From contig NZ_JAMZEG020000002.1 of assembly GCF_024435075.2 (NCBI RefSeq), positions 697,501 through 761,500 of the forward strand: a stretch of DNA of 64,000 nt, given 5' to 3'. The DNA is from Marinomonas maritima. Lineage in GTDB: Bacteria; Pseudomonadota; Gammaproteobacteria; Pseudomonadales; Marinomonadaceae. A program made the position numbers and the translations under genes. The notes beneath the pieces were generated by a model. It did not search any database and was not told the DNA's origin. It saw nothing but the letters and a program-made list of their open reading frames with translations. Positions within the stretch are counted from its first letter, which is position 1, and each line of letters begins with the position of its first letter. Below are positions 37,479 to 46,252 of this stretch, one piece after another.

Positions 37479-38231
37479 ATGCAATCTGATCAATATCTCA
37501 TTAGCTTTGTCACGATTCGCCGGCAATTTGATTTCCGAGGCATTGAAATGGGGCGTTGGGTTACGCCCGAAGAACGAGATCGAGCAGCGGCTAATTTTCA
37601 TCGTGCGTTAGAAGACTTAATGTCTGTATTGCAGGCGCCTGAGTTACTGATTTCTCTGCGAGGCACTCTTGGCCTTCAATATGGAAAAGGTGGGAGGCCT
37701 GGTGTGGCTGCTCATTATATTCCGGCAACACGACAGCTATCATTAGCGAAAAATGCGGGTGCTGGAAGCCTTGCTCATGAATGGTTTCACGCTTTCGATC
37801 ATTACATGGGCGACAAAATGTTTCACTTCGCTTCATCATCCAGTTTTGCGTCTAATAATTGGCTGCAAGAACCTGATTCAAGCAATATCAAACCTCACCC
37901 GCTAAACACACTTTTGGCTGACTGCTTCAAAAGCATTCTACTCAGCTCAGACGGCGACGACACTAGCGAACTGTTTCAAGCGTCTCAATGTGCCGATGAA
38001 AAGCACAGTAACTTCTATTACTCCAAACCAGAAGAAATGTGCGCTCGTGCATTTGAGTCCTTCGTAGAGGACAAAAAACCATCAAGTCGATTCTTGGTAA
38101 AAGGTACGCGCTATTCCGAGGAAGCAAAGGCAGGGCTTTATCCTAAAGGGGAGCAGCGAGAAAAAATCAATCAGGCATTTCAGAATTACTTTGGTTTGCT
38201 TGGTCGAGCGCTGAATAAAGAGCTTAGCTAA
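37479..38231 (+). CDS. CLCA_X-family protein with a HExxH metalloprotease-like motif
   Basis: A 250-residue protein resembling the CLCA_X / large polyvalent protein-associated (LPD1-type) group. A zinc-peptidase-type motif HEWFHAFDHYM is at H100-H104. The segments RWVTPEERDRAAANFHRALEDLM, GGRPGVAAHYIPATRQLSLAKN and KPEEMCARAFESFVEDK match what I recall of the family. It has no signal peptide. These domains are often carried in phage or mobile polyproteins, but here it is a stand-alone gene paired with an exported protein. Peptidase activity is inferred from the motif only. Confidence 0.78.
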   Translation: MQSDQYLISFVTIRRQFDFRGIEMGRWVTPEERDRAAANFHRALEDLMSVLQAPELLISLRGTLGLQYGKGGRPGVAAHYIPATRQLSLAKNAGAGSLAHEWFHAFDHYMGDKMFHFASSSSFASNNWLQEPDSSNIKPHPLNTLLADCFKSILLSSDGDDTSELFQASQCADEKHSNFYYSKPEEMCARAFESFVEDKKPSSRFLVKGTRYSEEAKAGLYPKGEQREKINQAFQNYFGLLGRALNKELS

Positions 38232-38267
38232 ATTGCTTTAGTATTTTTGATAAAATTAAAGACAATA

Positions 38268-38296
38268 AAAAACGAGCCATTTGGCTCGTTTTTAGT
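38268..38296. terminator. Bidirectional terminator between the CLCA_X-type gene and gcvP
   Basis: Stem aaaacgagcca / tggctcgtttt around 38270-38292, with A- and T-runs on both flanks. It lies between convergent genes and serves both. Confidence 0.88.
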
Positions 38297-38312
38297 TTCA
38301 GGCTATGAAATT

Positions 38313-41177
38313 TTAATCTTCGTAGCTGTCGATCGGTGGGCATTCACAGAACAAATTACGATCACCATAGACGTTGTCTATACGGCCAACGGGTGGCCAG
38401 TATTTACGGCCTTTGATCCAAGGTAATGGGTAAGCTGCTTCTTTGCGTGAATAGGCGTGGGCCCATTCGATATTAAGAAGACTGTCTGCGGTGTGTGGTG
38501 CATTCACTAAAGGGTTGTCTTCTAGCAGCCATTCGCCGGCTTGTACTTTGCTGATCTCTTGACGAATCTGAATCATGGAGTCACAGAAGCGATCTAGCTC
38601 ATCTAGATTTTCGGATTCAGTAGGTTCGATCATCAATGTGCCAGCAACAGGGAAAGACATAGTTGGCGCGTGAAAACCGAAATCCATCAAGCGTTTTGCG
38701 ATGTCTTCTTCACTGATGCCTGATTCTGCTTTTAGTGGGCGAATATCAATAATACATTCGTGGGCAACTGTGCCGTTTTTGCCTGTATACAGCACTGGGT
38801 AGTGCTCGCCTAGGCGTTTGGCTATGTAGTTGGCGTTCAAAATGGCGTTGAAGGTCGCGTCACGTAAGCCTCTGTCCCCCATCATTTTAATGTACATCCA
38901 AGTGATAACAAGGATACTTGCGCTGCCATAAGGGGCCGCAGACACGGCGCCGTGCTGTTCTGTCATGCCCATGACTGGCGTAACCGCATGTCCAGGTAGG
39001 AAAGGAGCAAGGTGTGATTTAACGCCAATTGGTCCCATGCCAGGGCCGCCGCCGCCATGTGGAATACAGAAGGTTTTATGTAGGTTAAGGTGAGATACAT
39101 CGCCACCAAAGCTGCCCGGAGGAGCAACACCAACCAATGCGTTAAGATTGGCACCATCAATGTACACTTGGCCGCCAAACTTGTGAACAATGTCACACAC
39201 TTCGCGAATGTGTTCTTCAAATACGCCGTGTGTAGAGGGGTAGGTTGCCATGATGCAGCTTAGTTGTGCTGCATGTTTTTCTGCTTTTGCAGTAAGGTCA
39301 ACTAAATCAATGTTGCCATCCACGTCGCATTTGACGATAACCACCTTCATGCCTGCCAATGCAGCAGAAGCAGGGTTGGTGCCGTGAGCAGAGCTTGGAA
39401 TCAAGCAAATGTCGCGATCATGATCACCACGAGATTTGTGGTATTTGTCGATGGCAATTAGACCTGCATATTCTCCTTGGGCGCCAGAGTTTGGCTGTAA
39501 AGAGACGGTGTCATAGCCCGTCGCTTTAGAGAGCATATCGATAAGCTCTTGCAATAAAGTATGGTAGCCAGCAACTTGATTACTTGGTGCAAATGGGTGG
39601 ATTCGACCAAATTCTGCCCAAGTAACCGGAATCATCTCAGACGCTGCGTTCAATTTCATGGTGCACGAACCAAGAGGAATCATGCTTTGATTAAGCGCAA
39701 TGTCTTTTACTTCTAGTTGGTGCATGTAACGCATCAACTCGGTTTCACTGTGATGACTGTTAAAAACAGGGTGAGTCAAAATAGCATCTTGGCGCAATAG
39801 TGAGGCATCAAATCCGTAAGCGGCGTCAGCATTGGTGATGTCTTCTAGCGTTAATGTTGCCCCGAAGCATTCGGCCAAATCGATAAGATCATTAGGTGTA
39901 ATGGTTTCGTTTAAAGCAATCGACACTTGGCTTTCAGAGACTTTGTGGAAGTTCATTAACTTCGCAGCGCCTTTTGCCATGATGCTGTCGGTTTGATCGC
40001 CGGTGTTTACAACCACGGTGTCAAAGTAACTTGAGTTGGTAGTGAAGCCTTGTTGTTGAATGGCTTTAGCAAAGCAATTTGTCAAAGCGGCAACGCGATT
40101 AGCAATTTTCTTAAGACCATCTGGACCATGGTAAACCGCATAGAAGCCGGCCATCATGGCAAGTAGTGCTTGAGCGGTACAAATGTTTGATGTCGCTTTT
40201 TCGCGGCGAATGTGTTGTTCGCGAGTTTGCATTGCCATACGAAGAGCAGGTTTTCCGTGGCTGTCTTTAGATACGCCAATAACGCGACCTGGCATAGAGC
40301 GTTTGAATGCGTCTTTTGTTGCTAGGAATGCCGCGTGTGGTCCACCAAATCCCATTGGTACGCCAAAGCGTTGCGCAGAACCAAACACAATGTCTGCGCC
40401 CATGTCGCCAGGCGATTTTAATAGCACAAGAGAAAGAAGGTCGACGGCGATACTGACTAACGCACCTTGTTCATGAGCTTGCTCAATAACAGGTGCTAAG
40501 TCTGTCACCGTACCGTCAATGCCTGGGTATTGAAGCACGGCGCCAAATACATCGTGATTCGAAAAATTAACAATATCGTCAACAATGACGTTGATTTCTA
40601 ACAGTTCAGCGCGCGTTTTAATAACGTCGATGGTTTGTGGCAGGCAATGGCTTGCTACAAAAAGAAAGTCGCTCTTTTTGCGATTTGAACGCTTCATAAG
40701 CGTCATTGCTTCGGCTGCCGCCGTCGCCTCATCTAGTAAAGAGGCGTTTGAGATTTCCATGCCAGTTAAATCGATGATGACTTGTTGGAAGTTTAGTAGT
40801 GCTTCCAATCGACCTTGAGATATTTCTGGTTGGTAAGGTGTGTACGCCGTGTACCAGCCTGGATTTTCTAACAAGTTACGTAAAATAGGAGATGGTACGT
40901 GTGTGTCGTGATAACCCATACCAATAAAAGAGCGCGCTACTTTGTTGTGTTTTGCGATGGCCTTTAGTTGCACAAGTGCTTCGTTTTCACTTACAGGGCT
41001 GGCTGAAAGGTCTAGATTTGCTTGACGAATGGCTTCAGGAACCGTTTTTTGAATCAGTTCAGGAAGCGTGTTTATGCCGATTGTTGCTAGCATTTTGGCT
41101 TGTTCTGATGCGTCAGGGCCAATATGGCGAGCAATAAACTCATCATTGTTTAACAAATCGCGGATGCACGAAGTCAT
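38313..41177 (-). CDS. gcvP: Glycine dehydrogenase (decarboxylating), P-protein
   Basis: PLP enzyme of the glycine cleavage system that decarboxylates glycine and passes the aminomethyl group to lipoyl-GcvH. The single-chain form of 954 residues is normal for gammaproteobacteria. Features: FIARHIGP at the N-terminus, FIGMGYHDTHVPSPILRNLLENPGWYTAYTPYQPEISQGRLEALLNFQ, SCTMKLNAASEM, and the PLP lysine in LNLHKTFCIPHGGGGPGMGPIGV. It is the last gene of the minus-strand run after glyA and gcvH, 75 bp from gcvH. Confidence 0.96.
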   Translation of the reverse strand: MTSCIRDLLNNDEFIARHIGPDASEQAKMLATIGINTLPELIQKTVPEAIRQANLDLSASPVSENEALVQLKAIAKHNKVARSFIGMGYHDTHVPSPILRNLLENPGWYTAYTPYQPEISQGRLEALLNFQQVIIDLTGMEISNASLLDEATAAAEAMTLMKRSNRKKSDFLFVASHCLPQTIDVIKTRAELLEINVIVDDIVNFSNHDVFGAVLQYPGIDGTVTDLAPVIEQAHEQGALVSIAVDLLSLVLLKSPGDMGADIVFGSAQRFGVPMGFGGPHAAFLATKDAFKRSMPGRVIGVSKDSHGKPALRMAMQTREQHIRREKATSNICTAQALLAMMAGFYAVYHGPDGLKKIANRVAALTNCFAKAIQQQGFTTNSSYFDTVVVNTGDQTDSIMAKGAAKLMNFHKVSESQVSIALNETITPNDLIDLAECFGATLTLEDITNADAAYGFDASLLRQDAILTHPVFNSHHSETELMRYMHQLEVKDIALNQSMIPLGSCTMKLNAASEMIPVTWAEFGRIHPFAPSNQVAGYHTLLQELIDMLSKATGYDTVSLQPNSGAQGEYAGLIAIDKYHKSRGDHDRDICLIPSSAHGTNPASAALAGMKVVIVKCDVDGNIDLVDLTAKAEKHAAQLSCIMATYPSTHGVFEEHIREVCDIVHKFGGQVYIDGANLNALVGVAPPGSFGGDVSHLNLHKTFCIPHGGGGPGMGPIGVKSHLAPFLPGHAVTPVMGMTEQHGAVSAAPYGSASILVITWMYIKMMGDRGLRDATFNAILNANYIAKRLGEHYPVLYTGKNGTVAHECIIDIRPLKAESGISEEDIAKRLMDFGFHAPTMSFPVAGTLMIEPTESENLDELDRFCDSMIQIRQEISKVQAGEWLLEDNPLVNAPHTADSLLNIEWAHAYSRKEAAYPLPWIKGRKYWPPVGRIDNVYGDRNLFCECPPIDSYED

Positions 41178-41213
41178 GTTTCAATCACCTATTAAGATAA
41201 AATCGGGAGAATG

Positions 41214-41242
41214 GGCTCTCTCATCAAAGAAGTAGGAGAGCC
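41214..41242 (-). other. Hairpin between gcvH and gcvP
   Basis: Arms ggctctc (41214-41220) and gagagcc (41236-41242) with a 15-nt loop, in the 75-bp gap. There is no T-run, so it is more likely an mRNA processing or stability element than a terminator. Confidence 0.45.
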
Positions 41243-41252
41243 TATATGGAGA

Positions 41253-41636
41253 CTATTCGATAGTGGCTGAATAGCCTGCAGCGTCAAGTAGTTTATCAAG
41301 GTCAGCGGCGTCACTAAGCTTGATTTTTGCAATCCAAGCACCTTCAAAAGGCACTTCGTTGATCAACTCTGGTGTATCATTTAGGTCGTCGTTGACAGCG
41401 ATGATTTCACCACTAACAGGAGCATAAATATCTGAAGCAGCCTTTACGGATTCTACGAGCGAAAACTGCTCAGTAGCGGTAACTTCTGCGCCTACTTCTG
41501 GTAATTCAACATATACAACATCGCCTAGTAGGTCTTGTGCATGGTCAGTAATACCAACAGTTACTGTACCGTCACCGTTGTCTAGTACCCATTCATGAGA
41601 ACCGGCGTATTTTAGATTTTCTGGGATAGTGCTCAT
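41253..41636 (-). CDS. gcvH: Glycine cleavage system H protein
   Basis: Lipoyl carrier protein that shuttles the aminomethyl intermediate between the P, T and L proteins. The product has 127 residues, the standard length. The lipoylation lysine lies in SLVESVKAASDIYAPVSGEI. It is flanked by inverted repeats on both sides: the glyA terminator upstream, and a ggctctc / gagagcc hairpin (41214-41242) downstream. Confidence 0.96.
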   Translation of the reverse strand: MSTIPENLKYAGSHEWVLDNGDGTVTVGITDHAQDLLGDVVYVELPEVGAEVTATEQFSLVESVKAASDIYAPVSGEIIAVNDDLNDTPELINEVPFEGAWIAKIKLSDAADLDKLLDAAGYSATIE

Positions 41637-41653
41637 TTTATTTATGCCTCTTC

Positions 41654-41687
41654 GAAAAAATACCCAAGGATACGTATCCTTGGGTAT
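41654..41687 (-). terminator. Perfect 28-bp palindrome with T-run after glyA
   Basis: The sequence from 41660 to 41687 is a perfect inverted repeat: arms atacccaaggatac and gtatccttgggtat. On the minus strand it is followed by six T residues, so it is a strong intrinsic terminator 7 bp after the glyA stop. It should reduce read-through into gcvH-gcvP and may set the ratio between glyA and gcv expression. Confidence 0.85.
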
Positions 41688-41693
41688 GTGTTT

Positions 41694-42971
41694 TTAGCGG
41701 TAAAGTGGGAAGCGCTTGCAAAGTTCTTTTACTTCTGCGAGTACGCGAGCTTCTACTTCTGGATTGCCTTCTGGCATTGCCACCAAGCCATCGATTACGT
41801 CACTGATTAGATGACCAACTTGACGGAACTCTTCTATACCAAAGCCACGTGACGTCGCTGCTGGTGTACCAATACGGATACCAGAGGTGATCATTGGTTT
41901 TTCAGTATCAAATGGGATACCGTTTTTATTGCAGGTGATGCCGGCACGTTCTAGTGCTTTGTCGGCCATGTTGCCTTTGATGCCCTTAGGGCGCAAGTCA
42001 ACAAGCATTAAATGATTGTCTGTTCCACCTGTAACGATATCGCAACCGCGTTCAATCATCACTTCTGCCAATACTTTAGCGTTCGCAACTACTTGATCGA
42101 TATACACTTTGAACTCAGGTTTTAAGGCTTCGCCAAAGGCAACTGCTTTACCCGCGATGACGTGCATCAGTGGGCCGCCTTGATAGCCTGGAAAAACGGC
42201 AGAATTTATTTTCTTACCAAGATCAAGGTCGTTGGAAAGAATCATACCACCGCGCGGGCCACGAAGTGTTTTGTGTGTTGTGGTTGTTACAACATGCGCG
42301 TGAGGAAGCGGAGATGGATGAGCACCTGTCGCAACAAGACCAGCAATGTGAGCCATATCAACAAACAAATAAGCGCCAACTTTGTCAGCAATTTCACGAA
42401 AACGCTTGAAGTCTATAACTCGAGGTATAGCTGAACCACCTGCGATGATCATTTTCGGTTTGCATTCCAGTGCCTGCGCTTCAATGGCATCGTAATCAAT
42501 CAATAATGTGTCAGGGTGAACTTGGTATTGAACGGCATTAAACCACTTTCCTGATTGTGCAGGGCGTGCTCCATGCGTTAAATGACCACCAGCGTCTAAA
42601 GACATACCAAGAATAGTGTCGCCTGGCTGAAGTAGTGCGAGCATTACTGCACCATTTGCTTGGGCGCCGGAGTGAGGTTGCACGTTGGCAAATTCACAGT
42701 TGAAAAGTTGTTTAGCTCGGTCAATCGCAAGCTGTTCTGTCACATCTACCGCTTCACAGCCGCCATAGTAGCGACGATGCGGATAACCCTCAGCGTATTT
42801 GTTGGTAAGAACTGAGCCTTGAGCTTCCAAGACTGCTTTTGAAGTAATGTTTTCAGAAGCAATCAATTCAATGCCGATTTCTTGGCGTTCTTCTTCTGCA
42901 ACAATCGTTGCAAAAAGCTCTGGATCTCGTTCAGCTAACGTTTGGCTGAAAAAAGCATCGGTGTTGACCAT
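41694..42971 (-). CDS. glyA: Serine hydroxymethyltransferase
   Basis: PLP enzyme that interconverts serine and glycine with THF. The start is the ATG at 42971 (MVNTDAFFSQTL), preceded by AGAGGAA, rather than the upstream ATG at 43013; the product has 425 residues, close to the usual ~417. PLP lysine in VVTTTTHKTLRGPRGG; other motifs are YAEGYPHRRYYGGCE and QPHSGAQANGAV. Divergent from gcvT, with two palindromes in the shared control region. Linking glyA to the gcv genes fits reversible glycine/serine and C1 balance. Confidence 0.95.
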   Translation of the reverse strand: MVNTDAFFSQTLAERDPELFATIVAEEERQEIGIELIASENITSKAVLEAQGSVLTNKYAEGYPHRRYYGGCEAVDVTEQLAIDRAKQLFNCEFANVQPHSGAQANGAVMLALLQPGDTILGMSLDAGGHLTHGARPAQSGKWFNAVQYQVHPDTLLIDYDAIEAQALECKPKMIIAGGSAIPRVIDFKRFREIADKVGAYLFVDMAHIAGLVATGAHPSPLPHAHVVTTTTHKTLRGPRGGMILSNDLDLGKKINSAVFPGYQGGPLMHVIAGKAVAFGEALKPEFKVYIDQVVANAKVLAEVMIERGCDIVTGGTDNHLMLVDLRPKGIKGNMADKALERAGITCNKNGIPFDTEKPMITSGIRIGTPAATSRGFGIEEFRQVGHLISDVIDGLVAMPEGNPEVEARVLAEVKELCKRFPLYR

Positions 42972-43126
42972 GGGTAAATTCCTCTTTAATAAACAGGTAT
43001 GTCTAAAAGACAATGAGTTTTGCGTATAATAACACTATGGCAGTCTAGGATGATGAAAAAAGATCATCTTTCTAAGAGCGTCAGTCATTGATCAATTTAC
43101 GTCATTTTCTTTATCATAATCAAAAA

Positions 43127-43142
43127 GTTTCCAATTGGAAAC
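43127..43142. promoter_or_regulatory. Palindromic operator, copy 1 (glyA side)
   Basis: A perfect 16-bp palindrome, GTTTCCAATTGGAAAC, in the 369-bp glyA-gcvT divergent region. Its identity with the second copy 164 bp away points to a dimeric DNA-binding regulator acting on both promoters. No regulator is encoded next to it and no glycine riboswitch was recognised. Confidence 0.75.
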
Positions 43143-43290
43143 AGTAAATTGAAGTGAATTCTAAGTATATATCTTAATATTTTTGACCGATCATTTAGTT
43201 GTTTTCTCCATTTTTATTGGTATTTATTACAAAAATCACTCAATAAATATTGCTTAGTACTTGTCAAATCAAGTTGATTTTAGATACTCT

Positions 43291-43306
43291 GTTTCCAATT
43301 GGAAAC
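43291..43306. promoter_or_regulatory. Palindromic operator, copy 2 (gcvT side)
   Basis: The second exact GTTTCCAATTGGAAAC copy, ending 34 bp before the gcvT start codon. This position would overlap the gcvT promoter or early transcript, as expected for a repressor site. The 164-bp spacing to copy 1 would allow DNA looping or independent control of the two promoters. Confidence 0.75.
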
Positions 43307-43340
43307 AAACCCTACCACTAATTTTATTAAGGTTTTCGTT

Positions 43341-44441
43341 ATGAAACGTACAGCTTTGTATGATCAACATATCGCTTCTGGTGCCAGAATGGTTGAATTT
43401 GCAGGTTATGAAATGCCTGTTCAATATCCCCTTGGAGTCATGAAGGAGCACTTATGGGTTCGCGAGAATGCGGGGTTGTTTGATGTCTCGCACATGGGAC
43501 AAGTGATGTTAAGGGGGGAGACTGTAAAGTCATCTCTTGAGGCAATTCTGCCGGTCGATGTTGTTGATTTGGCGGAAGGTATGCAGCGTTACGGTATGTT
43601 CACAACAGTCGAGGGCGGCATTACAGATGATTTGATGTTTGCGAACTGGGGTGACGATGTCTTTATGGTCGTAAATGCGGCCTGTAAAGAACAGGACATT
43701 GCTTATCTGAGGTCATCTTTGGTAGGTTGTGATGTGGAAGTTATTGATAATCGAGCATTATTAGCTATTCAAGGACCAAAAGCTCGCGAAGTATTTGCTA
43801 GAATGGTACCCGATGTTTTGTCTATGACATTTATGCAAAGCACCAAGCTGGTTTGGCAAGGAGTTGAACTTTGGGTAAGTTGCTCTGGTTATACTGGCGA
43901 AGATGGTTACGAAGTTTCAGTACCAAATGACCATGCTGATGCATTTGCGAGTGCATTGTTGGCTTTTGCTGAAGTCGAATGGATTGGTCTTGGTGCACGT
44001 GATTCGTTGCGTCTTGAAGCTGGTTTGTGTCTATATGGTCACGACATTGACACTAACACTACACCAGTAGAAGCTTCTATTAATTGGGCAATCCAAAAAG
44101 TACGTCGTTTGGATGGTGAGCGTGCTGGTGGTTTTCCTGGTGCTGATATTATATTGCCGCAATTTGCGAATAAACCAGCTAGGAAGCGTGTTGGTTATTT
44201 GGTGGATGGGCGTGCGCCAGTTCGCGAAGGTGTTGATATAGTCGATGCGGCTGGTAATGTTCAAGGGGTCGTGACAAGCGGTGGTTTCTCGCCAACGCTC
44301 GCGCAACCTATAGTCATGGCTTATGTATCTACTTCGTTGCTTGGTGCTGATAAACCATTGTTTGCCAGCGTAAGAGGTAAGAGTATTCCGTTGACGCTAA
44401 CGACGATGCCTTTCGTGCCTTCACGCTATTATCGCGGTTAA
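43341..44441 (+). CDS. gcvT: Aminomethyltransferase (glycine cleavage T protein)
   Basis: Transfers the methylene carbon from aminomethyl-lipoyl-GcvH to THF and releases ammonia. The start is the ATG at 43341 (MKRTALYDQHIASGARMVEFAGYEMPVQY); the frame upstream to 43299 runs through the palindrome and is not family-like. The product has 366 residues. Folate-binding motifs: FDVSHMGQV, GITDDLMFA, VVNAACKEQDIAYL, SGYTGEDGYEV and LGARDSLRLEAGLCLYGHDID. gcvT is divergent from glyA-gcvHP, not in a gcvTHP operon. Confidence 0.94.
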   Translation: MKRTALYDQHIASGARMVEFAGYEMPVQYPLGVMKEHLWVRENAGLFDVSHMGQVMLRGETVKSSLEAILPVDVVDLAEGMQRYGMFTTVEGGITDDLMFANWGDDVFMVVNAACKEQDIAYLRSSLVGCDVEVIDNRALLAIQGPKAREVFARMVPDVLSMTFMQSTKLVWQGVELWVSCSGYTGEDGYEVSVPNDHADAFASALLAFAEVEWIGLGARDSLRLEAGLCLYGHDIDTNTTPVEASINWAIQKVRRLDGERAGGFPGADIILPQFANKPARKRVGYLVDGRAPVREGVDIVDAAGNVQGVVTSGGFSPTLAQPIVMAYVSTSLLGADKPLFASVRGKSIPLTLTTMPFVPSRYYRG

Positions 44442-44493
44442 AAACTGAAACCATTTATTAAAGTCTTGGCTGATGCCTTAAGATGAAAATCCC

Positions 44494-44538
44494 ATGCGTT
44501 ACGTGAAGTTAATTACTTTGCGTGGCGCATTTTTATTT
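44494..44538 (+). terminator. Terminator-like hairpin after gcvT
   Basis: Interrupted stem: atgcg, 2 nt, acg (44494-44503) with cgt, 2 nt, cgcat (44521-44530), then ttttattt. A moderate intrinsic terminator between gcvT and the epmC-pdxB unit. Confidence 0.55.
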
Positions 44539-44573
44539 CTTGTGTGATAATTCTTTACATTTGGAGTCTGTAG

Positions 44574-45113
44574 TTGACAGATGTAAAGCAGCTGATTGAA
44601 GCTTTTAGTGCTTGTTTCCTTTCAAGTTTTAATACCCGCCTTGTAGGTGGTGCCGCCGAGCCGCTTTATTTGCCCGCTCAGTCTGATATTCCGGCGACCG
44701 TTTATTTTCGTTTTGATTATCTTTCTAGTGCGCTGCATGAAGTGAGTCATTGGTGTCTTGCTGGACATGAAAGACGGTGTTTGGAGGATTATGGTTATTG
44801 GTATGAATCTGATTCTCGTGACTTGTCTACTCAGTTAGAGTTTGAGCGAGTCGAGGTGAGGCCTCAAGCGGTTGAATGTATATTGCATTGGGTGGCTGGG
44901 CTGCCCTTTCGTGTCAGTGTCGATAATTTATCCCTGCCTGATTATGATGCTAGGCATTTTGAAAAGGCTGTTATGGCTCAGGTGGGTGAATATATAATCT
45001 CTGGACTTCCTGAAAGGGTTGAGTTGTTTGCAGGGTGTTTATTCAAACAACATAGTTCTGATCTGGTATTAGGTGAGTTTTTAAAGCGACAGTATGAAGA
45101 TTATTGCAGATGA
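44574..45113 (+). CDS. epmC: Elongation factor P hydroxylase (EpmC/YfcM)
   Basis: Hydroxylates the lysylated lysine of EF-P, the last EF-P modification step. The product has 179 residues. The HEVSHW metal motif (H55, E56, H59) and the CLAGHERRCLEDYGYWYESDSRD block are diagnostic of YfcM. The start is TTG at 44574 with GGAG eight bases upstream. It overlaps pdxB by 20 bp, a coupling also seen in other gammaproteobacteria. Confidence 0.9.
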   Translation: MTDVKQLIEAFSACFLSSFNTRLVGGAAEPLYLPAQSDIPATVYFRFDYLSSALHEVSHWCLAGHERRCLEDYGYWYESDSRDLSTQLEFERVEVRPQAVECILHWVAGLPFRVSVDNLSLPDYDARHFEKAVMAQVGEYIISGLPERVELFAGCLFKQHSSDLVLGEFLKRQYEDYCR

Positions 45114-46236
45114 AAATATGCCGAATGCGGAAGCTCTCTTTTCACATTTAGGCACCGTTGAATTGGTTAATGGACGAGCGTTAACGCATGATCAGGTGAA
45201 GAATGCGGATGTGCTTTTGGTCAGATCTGTAACGAAGGTAACCCGAGATCTTCTTGAAGATAGTTCTGTTCGTTTTGTTGGAAGTGCCACAATCGGCGTG
45301 GATCATATTGACCTGCAATATCTTGCGGAGGCGAATGTTGCTTTCAGTAGTGCTCCTGGGTGTAACGCGGAAGCGGTTGCTGATTATGTTTTCAGTGGCT
45401 TGAGTTATCTTTATCTAACGAAGGGTCTTCCTTGGTTAAGCAAAAAAATTGGCATCATTGGATATGGTAATGTGGGTAAGTCTGTTTACGAGCGCTTTGC
45501 CAAAATGGGATGTCAGGTCTGTGTTTATGATCCATTAAAGGAGGGTTCCGACAGCTCGGTCAATTTTGTTTCTTTGGTTGATGTATTGGCTTGCGATGTT
45601 ATCTCACTGCATGCCCCCTTAACGCATTCAGGAGATTATCCGACAAAGGGGATGTTGGGAGCGGAAGCATTAAGTCAATTGTCTGCTGGCGCTGCTATTA
45701 TTTCGGCTGGACGAGGTGGTGTTATCGATGAACCTGCCTTGATTGAGCGTCATACTCAGCTGAACGGTGATCTACATTTAGTATTAGATGTTTGGGATAA
45801 TGAGCCCAATATTAATCGGGAGTTGGTTTCTATTTCCGATATCGCTACTCCTCATATTGCTGGATATAGCAAGCAGGGTCGTGAAAAAGGCACATGGATG
45901 GTGTATCAGGCTTTGTGCCAATATTTGAAATTAAATGCTCCCTGCATAAGTAGTAAAGATGCAATGAGTGATGGTTGGCTTTCGGCTATTCGTGTGCGTG
46001 GAGGTGAGCCGCAAGAGGAAATGCTGGCTCGAAGCATTCATGCGATCTATGATGTTGCAAGAGATGATGCTCGCTTACGCTTTAAGTATCGGGAAAATAA
46101 AGAAAATAATGTCTTCGATTGGTTGCGAAAGCATTACATTGAAAGAGATGAGTTAAATACGTGCTTAATGAGCGCTGATATCAGTATTGCGCACAACCTT
46201 TTTGGTGCTGCCGGTTTTTCGGTAAATAATAAATAG
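45094..46236 (+). CDS. pdxB: 4-Phosphoerythronate dehydrogenase
   Basis: Second step of DXP-dependent pyridoxal phosphate synthesis (oxidation of 4-phosphoerythronate). The product has 380 residues. D-isomer 2-hydroxyacid dehydrogenase fold: VLLVRSVTKV, GSATIGVDHID, NAD motif IGIIGYGNVGKSVYERFAKMG (~120), ISAGRGGVIDEPAL and DVWDNEPNI with TPHIAGYS catalytic histidine. A C-terminal PdxB dimerisation domain follows. It overlaps epmC at its start. Confidence 0.93.
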   Translation: MKIIADENMPNAEALFSHLGTVELVNGRALTHDQVKNADVLLVRSVTKVTRDLLEDSSVRFVGSATIGVDHIDLQYLAEANVAFSSAPGCNAEAVADYVFSGLSYLYLTKGLPWLSKKIGIIGYGNVGKSVYERFAKMGCQVCVYDPLKEGSDSSVNFVSLVDVLACDVISLHAPLTHSGDYPTKGMLGAEALSQLSAGAAIISAGRGGVIDEPALIERHTQLNGDLHLVLDVWDNEPNINRELVSISDIATPHIAGYSKQGREKGTWMVYQALCQYLKLNAPCISSKDAMSDGWLSAIRVRGGEPQEEMLARSIHAIYDVARDDARLRFKYRENKENNVFDWLRKHYIERDELNTCLMSADISIAHNLFGAAGFSVNNK

Positions 46237-46252
46237 AGACTAAGGTAAGTGC

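Noticed and set aside
43143..43340. Glycine riboswitch in front of gcvT
   Set aside because: The characteristic glycine aptamer motifs were not seen; the region is short and AT-rich with only the palindrome as a clear signal.
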